Source: Vicia villosa (Eukaryota; Streptophyta; Magnoliopsida; Fabales; Fabaceae). From it: a DNA stretch of 64,000 nt. The DNA lies in NCBI RefSeq assembly GCF_029867415.1, contig NW_026705313.1, forward strand, positions 124,001-188,000, given 5' to 3'. The position numbers were made by a program, and so were the translations under genes. Under the pieces are notes generated by a model that saw nothing but the letters and a program-made list of their open reading frames with translations, was not told the DNA's origin and did no database searches. Below, piece by piece: positions 56,583-64,000 of this stretch; position 1 is the stretch's first letter, and each line of letters begins with the position of its first letter.

Positions 56583-56854
56583 TTTTAACCATCCACCATA
56601 TATAAACTCATATATGCGACATAACATGTACATCTTTTTCATTCACTCTTATAAAGTTACACCTCTGCCTCACTTGATTTGGATGATGAAGTGTTAACTT
56701 CGCAAACACACTTATGCTCTCTAGTACCGGAGACCTGCACCATAGTATTATATGACAGTCACAGTATCATATTGTATCATTTATTTGTTTTGATATTTTT
56801 GTCAATTTGAATGTAGTTCTTTTAGTACTTGCGTATTTGTAATTGGCTTTTTGT
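56583..56854. other. Spacer before the truncated copia element
   Basis: AT-rich, nothing recognised. Confidence 0.5.
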
Positions 56855-58250
56855 AGTGTCTTATTTGATAAAGTCCCATATTAGGGTGCCCATAGCCTAA
56901 CAAATGAGCATCCAGGATGAAATCCAATAGAACCGCCCATACGATCTGCCCAACATGATAGTTAAATAAGAGAAAATACTTTTCAATGGACAATGTTGAA
57001 ACATCTGCTCCCATGGAGTCCCATATTATAGGGTATTCAACACAAGAACAAAGGTGATGATGGAGTCCATAATTGTGGTGGTTGATGACTCTCCAAAAGA
57101 AACTGATGTCACAAATGATGTTGGAACATCCATTTCTACGGACAATGCTGAAACATTTTCTCCCATGGAAAATGTTGAAACATCGTCTCCTCTAGATGAT
57201 AATGGTGGTGATTCAAGTGAAGATACTGAACCAAAAGACACTGAGACAATTGATAAATGACCCTCTATCAAGATTTTGAAAGATCACCCTAAGGAGCTTA
57301 TCATAGGAGATCTGAATAAAAGGGTAACCACCAGATCAAGAGAAGTGGTGTCAAACTCTTGATTTGTTTCAAAACTTGAACCAAAGAATGTCAAGGAAAC
57401 CCTGACTGATGAGTTATAGATTAATGCCATGCAAGAGGAACTTGATCATTTTAAGAGGAATGAGGTTTGGGACTTAGTACCAAGACCTTAAGGGGAAACA
57501 TTATTGGGATAAAATGGGTGTATAAGAACAAGTCAGATGAACAGGGTGTTGTTATCAGAAACAAAGCCATACTTGTTGCTCAAGGAGTCACTCAAATTGA
57601 AGGAGTGGACTTTGATGAAACATTTTCTCTTGTGGCTCGCCTAGAATTTATCAGGTTACTACTTGGAGTAGCATATATTTTAAAGTTCAAGTTGTTCGAA
57701 ATGGATGTAAAGAGTGTCTTTCTAAATGGCTATCTAAATTAAGAAGTGTATGTTGAACATCCAAAAGGTTTCGATGATCCAACCTTTCCAAATCATGTGT
57801 TCAAACTAAAGAAGGCACCGTATGGCCTAAAACAAGCTCCCACAACATGGTATGAAAGGTTGACTGAGTTTCTAGTCCTTCATGGGTATAAAAGGGCGGA
57901 ATAGATAAAAATATCTTTGTCAAAGAAAAAGATGGTAGCTTAGATCTATGTGGATGACATTGTCTTTGGTGGGATGTCAGATGAGATGGTTCAATATTTT
58001 GTCAAGCAAATGCAGTATGAGTTTGAGATGAGTTTTGTAGGTGAATTAACCTACTTTCTTGGATTACAAATCAAGCATATGGAAGACTCAATTTTTCTTT
58101 ATCAAAGCAAATATGCATAATATTGTGAAGAAGTTTGGGTTGGAGAATTCCAGTCACAAAAGGACTCCTGCTCCTACACATTTGAAGCTATCCAAGGATG
58201 AAAAAGGAATTAGTGTTGATCAAAGCTTGTATAGAAGCATAATTGGTAGC
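56855..58250 (+). pseudogene. pol: Copia pol remnant: integrase tail and reverse transcriptase
   Basis: After a degenerate integrase tail (YRVFNTRTKVMMESI at about 57020) there is an acidic linker and an RT. The RT has GIKWVYKNKSDEQG, VAQGVTQIEGVDFDETF, FEMDVKSVFLNGYL, KKAPYGLKQAP, catalytic YVDD at about 57946-57957 and ELTYFLGLQIKHM. Stops near 57260, 57358, 57415, 57490, 57739 and 57902 kill it. The frame stops mid-domain (LYRSIIGS) at the solo LTR. Confidence 0.9.
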
Positions 58251-61021
58251 TGTCATACCCCAAAATTTACCCGATGCGATTCACGTCTTTTGAATTACTA
58301 AAGGCGTTAAAATTAAGAGCCGTGAGATTTAACATACCTATTGTGAAATTTGTTCTCTTATAGAACCCTCTTTAGTTAAATAGAGATGCGTAATTGGCAG
58401 ATATTCAGGCCCAAATTGTTGGCCCAATATCTCTTTCTAAGGACTTCTTTTCCACTCTTTTTGGATATTCCACTACAATTATCTACTTGTTTTTTATTAC
58501 CATTCGGAGTGTTAGGTATAATATTGAGTAAGTTTATTATTAACTTTTATTCTATTTTTGTAAAATTAAGTGGGGTTTAAAATACATATTAATATCATTA
58601 ACCTCTTTTATTAGGATTTATTTTGTGTTGATTTTAATTAGGTTTATTCTTTTATTATTAGTAGACTAATTATTAGGATTAATTTAACCAAAGATTAATT
58701 ATTATTGATATCATTAGAATTATTATTGCTTTTTTTAGGATTATACACTTAATAGGGATGTTGTTATTTAACTATTGATAAAAGTATCATTAATCATTAT
58801 TCAAAATTTATTAATTGTAATTATCAATTTGTTATTACAAATATCATTAATTAAGTTAATTAGGGATTAAATTAGTGGATTAATGAAATCAATGGGGTAG
58901 TGGGCCTTTGGGCCAGTCACGTGTGCAAGGGTGGACCAGGTCAAACCGACCCGGCCACTGTTCATCTTCATCCTCTCACAACCTCTGCATGTGCAAACCC
59001 TAGCGGCGGCCACCAACACCACCACCGCAAACCCTAAAAAACGCTCAGGCCCATGAATCAAACGAATTCGGAACAAATCTTCAATCAGATCTTAATCATA
59101 ACACAAATCAAATCCAGAAAGTAAATAAAGGCTCAATCAAAACTTAACATAAGAAGAAAACGAGATTGAATATGAAGCACAATCTAATTTTATTAAGTAC
59201 TGAATCAATTACAATCCGAATATGAATCAAATCGGCAGAAGCGAATCAAAACTATTAAGCCTGATACAATCTAAACTAACCTAATTTAAACTAATCCTAA
59301 GTCTATAAATCTAAAAGAAAATAAGAAGAAAGGGGCTTTTTTTTTGGGACGGAGGAATGAAACCCTAAGCGCCGTAAAAGCTTGAGCTTGCTTCTTCATC
59401 TTCGAACCTGCGAAAAAGAGAGAGGGATCAGAAGAGGAATCGAGGAGCTTACACGTCCAGAATACAAGAACATAAGGTAAATAGTACTCGACACTTAGCT
59501 TAAGGGATTCGATTGTTGTTGATGTGTCTGATTGTTGTAATTTCCCTGGGAATTTGAGAAGTTAGGGCCTCGATTCGAGTTTAGGGCTCATAGATTAATG
59601 GGTTTAGGGTTGGTATGCAAGAGTTAGGGTTAGGTTACTGGGTATTCTGGGTTTATGAAGTTTGAAGGTTTGAGTTCTCCGGTTTAAGATCAACCGGGAA
59701 CTGGGTTTTTACGGTGGTTTGGGGTGGTAGGGACGGTGGCCCATGGCGGGTTGTGGGTTGCTTTCTGGGTTTGCTTGAGTGTGAGGAAGAGAGAGGAGAG
59801 AGCGAAAGAAAGGGTAGAGAGAGAAACGAGAAAGAAAAAAAGGGGGAGACCGGTGAGAGACCCTTTTTTATGTTCGTTTGCGCGTAACTGGATGATGATA
59901 AGTGGCCCTCCCATGGCCACTTGTCTGCGTCACTGAACATGATTCAGTGCGCCATCCATCCCGTACACCCTCAATCAAAAGAATATGCAAGCCATTGGAT
60001 AAAAAACGAGCGGCCCAGATCATTGCTCACCCATCACAACACATACACCCACGCACACCTGATCAGACGGGCCCCCTATGTAAATGGGCCTTAGCCCTTA
60101 CTATTAACACACCCCAATAATTACTACTCAGAATAAAATGCACCCCCTGCGCCTAAATTTTTTCCAATTAATACAAATTAATTAATTTTTTTTATTGATA
60201 ATTTTAATAAGTGTTTAATTGTTTTTTTTTTATTATTCAATTTAATTTTCTCCTCAAACCGACTAAATCTATTAGTCGTAGTAGACGAGAAATAATCTTT
60301 TTGGTTATTTAATAATTTAATTAATTCTTACTAATTCTCTCTTCAACCCGACTAAATCTATTAGTCGCTTTAGACGAGAGATAGAAAATACATAAAATCC
60401 AAAACACATTTAATTTGCTGCCCGCGATGATCAATCTATCGATCTGAGTAACCAGCAATGCCCCTTAATCCGTTAGCTATACTGACCAAATCTATTGGTC
60501 ATCGCATCTAACGGTGCCATATCAAATCAGGGTTGTACGCCCAAAACATCTAAAAAAACACTAAACCACGATACTACGGATTTTCATCCTTTTCAATCAG
60601 GCAACTCAAAATGCCTTTCATATCAAATACAAAACTACGATAGGCCATTCAAAAAGCCTTCAAACCTCCATAATCAATTCAAAGGCGTACAACCTTGTGC
60701 CTGAACTACGTTGACTCTGATTCTCCCTAAGGAGATACGTAGGCACTTGGATAACCAAGGCGAGTCCCCTTCCTCTAAATTCTAATCATGTAAATATAAT
60801 TAGCCCTATTATTACTTTCTGTTACCCTTCTTTATAAACCTTGCCATAAACCCTTATCTTTGCAATGTTAGCCTTTAGGAAAGGGTTGGGGGTGCCTAAT
60901 ACCTTCCCTCAATCTGATTATAATAACTTACCCCGAATCTTTAAAACTGCGTAGGGTTTCCTATTCGCCCTTCAGAATAGGTGGCGACTCTAAACCTTCA
61001 ATTTTAGGGCAGGTTGCTACA
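58251..61021 (+). mobile_element. Solo Ogre/Tat-type LTR inserted in copia pol (TSD GTAGC)
   Basis: Starts TGTCATACCCC and ends GGTTGCTACA. Flanks GTAGC at 58246-58250 and 61022-61026. Homologous to the fragment at 16596-18674 but in the opposite orientation. It has the R/U5 motif GGGTGCCTAATACCTTCCC at 60890-60908 and GGTGGCGACTCT at 60980-60991. ORFs inside (58867, 59653-60120, 60495) have no recognisable product. 2771 bp with no interior means the element was lost by LTR-LTR recombination. Confidence 0.92.
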
Positions 61022-61663
61022 GTAGCCTTTTTTATCTTACACCAAGCAGACCAAACATTACATTTGTTGTAGGACTATATGCTAGATATCAAGCAAAAAC
61101 CAAAGTTAGCGATCTCAATCAGGCCAAAAGGAGTCTGAAACATGTGACTATAGGATATTATATTCACATAGCTCAGACTCAGAGTTATTGGGTTATTGTG
61201 ATGCTGATTGGGGTGGAAGTGCTGATGATTAGAAGAATACATTTGGAGGACATTTCTTTCTGAGAAACAATCTAATATCATGGTTCAGTAAGAAGTAAAA
61301 TTGTGTATATCTCTCCACTGTTAAAGTTGAGTATATAGCAGCATGTAGCAGCTGTTCTCCACTTGTGTGGATGAAGCAAATGTTGTCTGAATACAATGTC
61401 TCACAAGATGTTATGACATTATTATGTGACAATTTGAGTGCTATAAATATTTCCAAGAATCCTATTCAACATAGTAGGATGAAGCATATTGACATCAGGC
61501 ATCATTATATTAGAGACCTTGTAGAAGACAATGTCATAATTCTTGAGCATGTAAGAACAGAAAATCAGCTTGTTGATATTTTTACAAAGGCTCTGGATGC
61601 ACTTCAATCTGAACAATTAAGAAGCAATCTATCAGCTTGTGTGAATAATTATATCAATTACTG
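61022..61663 (+). pseudogene. pol: Copia pol remnant: end of RT and RNase H
   Basis: Continues the domain cut at 58250 (YLTPSRPNI-like, GLYARYQAK). The RNase H segment then has LWMKQML-type spacing, LLCDNLSAINISKNP, HSRMKHIDIRHHYIRD and ENQLVDIFTKAL, the classic copia C-terminus. The TAG-containing stretch near 61230-61340 has stops. Confidence 0.88.
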
Positions 61664-62350
61664 ACTGGGATGAAGTCAAGCAAGAAAGAGGAATAACGGA
61701 GATCAATACAATGTCTCTCTCCCTACGAGACTAGTGCTACTTTAGTGAAGATCCAGATCTCTTCTTATCATCAAGGATATCCGTTTGATCCAATAATTTC
61801 AGTGAAGCTTATTTTTGTTGGACCAAGAGTTGATTAGCATTTTTTTGCTAATGTACTTGTGTGGTTTTATTTGTTGGTTACTTACTTGCCTTCGCTTTGT
61901 CATATTATGGCTAAAAAGGGGGGGGGGGGTAATATATGTGTTGTGTGCACTAACCACTAATTGGGGGGATATATTTTACTCTCTTGTATGTTGTTGATGA
62001 TCTACTGTTGAGGGGGAGTGTTCTAATTTTCCTTAGCAGGTTTGAAGAATGGCTGGATTGGCATGTGTGAAGAGATGTTAGAAAAATGTCTTGACATCAT
62101 ACTGACTGGCTGATAAATTGCTTCTCTCAACCTCTGTGTGTAGATTTCACTGACTATTAACATATGTTACATGTTTGTTTTTCTGCTGCATCTCTGATTG
62201 TGAAATTCTTGCTATATGATTGGTTCTCTCTACAGGGCTGAGATGAATTCTTGTTGTGTTTGATTTATTTTTCAAACAAAAGATGTTATCTTGTTTTTGT
62301 GTGCAAAAGAAACTAAGTTATTTTAGCCAAAATAAGCCAAATGGGGAGAT
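61664..62350 (+). other. 3' region and polypurine tract of the truncated copia element
   Basis: Noncoding, with a G run of about twelve near 61918, a PPT-like GAGGGGGAGTG near 62011, and the true tract AAATGGGGAGAT ending at 62350. Confidence 0.7.
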
Positions 62351-63312
62351 TGTTAATTTTCTATTTTATGTTTGACATTATGTTTGGTAATACTAACTTA
62401 TGGGAACATGGTGAACAAGATGTTTTATAAACTTCAACTTAAGTAACATGTCAAGAAAGATGTCATATTCAGGAGCATCCGACATCATGTATGTTATAGT
62501 ACAACTGGATCTATTGAAGCTATTTTATTCACATGTGCAAAATATTTTGGAATATTATGCAATCCTATGCGGCGCTTGATTTAGGGATATGAGATTGTCT
62601 CTGTTGTCAAGATATTTGATTGGTTTCTAAATATGGAGAATATTTAGAAAACTAATGATTGAAGGCTTATCTTAATGGATAAGGTTTTAGAGTATTTTCT
62701 GGAGTGCCCTACTGCGGTTTGAAGCCCAAGTCCAGTCCAGACGATTATTTTAAATAGCAAGCAACAAACCTAGTATCTTCGTGGAACTTACATTGTAGTT
62801 TGTCTTAGGGTCTATGCAGTCTCGTGTATTGTGAGCCTCCCTAATATCATATTGATAGAAGAGTTGAGCGTTTTCATTGAGTTGTAAGTTTTGTGTTCAT
62901 TCATAAGCTTTTATGCATTGAGTGACTGTGTCTTGGAAGTGTGTCTTCTAAAGTTTTGTAATTGATTATCACGATTGTGATTGAGGGGGATTAAGGAGGA
63001 CCTCATACCTAGGTGAGTCTTAGGTAGAAGTATAGCACGAGTGGTGATTAGGTTAAAAGTATGTAAACCAGAGGTTGTTGACGTGAGAACCGGAGGTTGC
63101 TTTCATAGTACTTCAAACTGATACTATCATAATGGACTTATCCCTGGCTTGGCAGACCCCATAGTAGGTATTGTTATAAAACGAACTGGGTGAACAATTA
63201 CTTGTGTTCTTTAAAAGTTTTGCTATGTTTTATACCTTGTTATTATATGTTTTTTAGAGATCATTGTCTGGACATCTCTTAGGACATCTGAGATCTAAAC
63301 ACTAGAATTTCA
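62351..63312 (+). repeat. 3' LTR of the truncated copia element
   Basis: Starts TGTTAATTTTC directly after the polypurine tract. The right end, ending AATTTCA, is placed where a different coding remnant on the other strand begins. No TSD partner is available, so the end is approximate. Confidence 0.7.
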
Positions 63313-63856
63313 ACTAGTTCATTTGAAGATGTTTTTCCCAGAGTTCTCAAATGATACATGATATTGATGAATCTTGTCTGCGTTTTACTAATGCTCTCTT
63401 TAGGTTTCATTTTGAAGAGTTCCTAATCATGGGTTAATGTGCCCAAACTTTCCCTCTTTAGCTCAGTAATTCCTTTGTGGGTAATTTGGAGGATGTCTCA
63501 AACTTCTTTTGCAGTCTCGTAGTAAGAAACTCGCAAAAACTCATCAAGATCAAGAGCGGTAGTGATGACAACTTTTGCCTTCAAACACTGATGCACATTT
63601 TCTTTATTATCTTTGTTCCAATCCTTTTTCATGTTTTTTCTACTACACTATTAACTTTGTATGTACGAACAATTGGACCTTCCTTCATATCCTTCCTAAT
63701 ACCATGATCCATCCCTTGTATGAAAAACTTCATTTTTTCTTTCCACAAACTATACCTTTCTCCATTAAAGGATAGATGTTTTTTTACTCCATATCTTAAA
63801 TTCATTTTTCCTCCCAGGATGATTAGTATTTAATACAAGTTAGGCTATGATACCTG
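63313..63856 (-). pseudogene. gag: Copia gag (UBN2-type) remnant
   Basis: On the - strand, with shifts, it reads FNGERYSLWKEKMKFFIQGMD, then TALDLDEFLRVSYYETAKEV and the MKPKES-type gag segment. The PBS relic GGTATCATAGCC lies at 63846-63857, just upstream of it. The LTR that should precede it has been replaced by the TGTCATACCCC element. Several stops. Confidence 0.75.
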
Positions 63857-64000
63857 TCATACCCCAATTTTTTACCCTAATATATCCATTCATTTGCATT
63901 CCAATCATTGGTCAAGATCACAATCTTGAGGTTCATATTTGGTGATTTGCTCACCTCATCTTCAAGAGGGACCATCAAGAACCTATGTTTTTTTCTTGTA
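63857..64000 (+). mobile_element. Start of a third Ogre/Tat-type LTR (runs off the window)
   Basis: Begins TGTCATACCCCAATTTTTTA, the canonical start of this LTR class. Its sequence after 30 bases differs from the LTRs at 58251 and 16595, so it is another family. Confidence 0.75.

Larger units (their letters stand above)
56855..63312 (+). mobile_element. 5'-truncated SIRE-like Ty1/copia element, interrupted by a solo LTR
   Basis: Only the end of the integrase region, RT (to 58250), the rest of RT/RNase H (61022-61663), a 3' region with G-rich runs, a polypurine tract and the 3' LTR remain. No 5' LTR, gag or protease is present upstream. The reading frame on both sides of the inserted solo LTR is colinear when one copy of GTAGC is removed. 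Confidence 0.88.

Noticed and set aside
59653..60120. ORFs in the solo LTR
   Set aside because: S/L/P-rich or R/E-rich readings of a CT-rich block, not preserved in the sister LTR.

Overview
This is plant nuclear DNA, dense in transposons. It most likely comes from a legume of the pea/vetch/Lathyrus group (tribe Fabeae). The reasons are a roughly 20 kb Ogre-type Ty3/gypsy element with an LTR of about 4.7 kb, several SIRE/Maximus-type Ty1/copia elements, spliced genes and AT-rich intergenic DNA. The species is inferred. Only one gene looks intact and cellular: a three-exon allene oxide cyclase gene (jasmonate pathway) at 27207-28130 on the + strand. A 79-residue secreted-peptide ORF at 50594-50833 (- strand) is a weaker candidate.

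Layout. 1-16595: most of an Ogre element on the - strand (end of the 3' LTR, 3' UTR with 47-bp repeats, pol, a predicted intron, protease, gag, ORF1, PBS, full 5' LTR). It is broken by two frameshifts and three nonsense codons. 16596-18674: part of a second, different Ogre/Tat LTR that the first element appears to have split. 18675-20482: decayed DNA ending in a Helitron 3' terminus, with a replication-protein-A (DUF223) gene fragment. 20483-24702: gene-start-like sequence, a 43-bp minisatellite and two foldback MITEs. 24712-26310: a Mutator-type element (long TIRs, near-perfect 9-bp TSD) carrying the C-terminal half of a heat-shock transcription factor. 26320-28500: the allene oxide cyclase gene with its promoter and 3' flank.

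28500-49030 is mostly Ty1/copia: a decayed element (28500-30790); a SIRE-like element with 5-bp TSDs and an internal deletion (31075-36310); old repeat remnants (36316-39313); and a young SIRE-like unit on the - strand (39319-48902). The young unit has near-identical LTRs, no reverse transcriptase and an intact env-position ORF, and it is joined to a truncated tandem neighbour through a shared LTR. 49375-50044 and 55918-56574 are two hAT-type MITEs with perfect 8-bp TSDs. 53168-54513 is a solo copia LTR with a 5-bp TSD that carries an array of 12-bp palindromes.

56855-63312 is a 5'-truncated copia element on the + strand, interrupted by a 2.77 kb solo Ogre/Tat LTR (58251-61021, TSD GTAGC). 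The window ends in a copia gag remnant (- strand) abutting the start of a third Tat/Ogre-type LTR at 63857. Apart from the allene oxide cyclase gene, the window is best read as nested transposition. The insertion order can be reconstructed at several points from target-site duplications.
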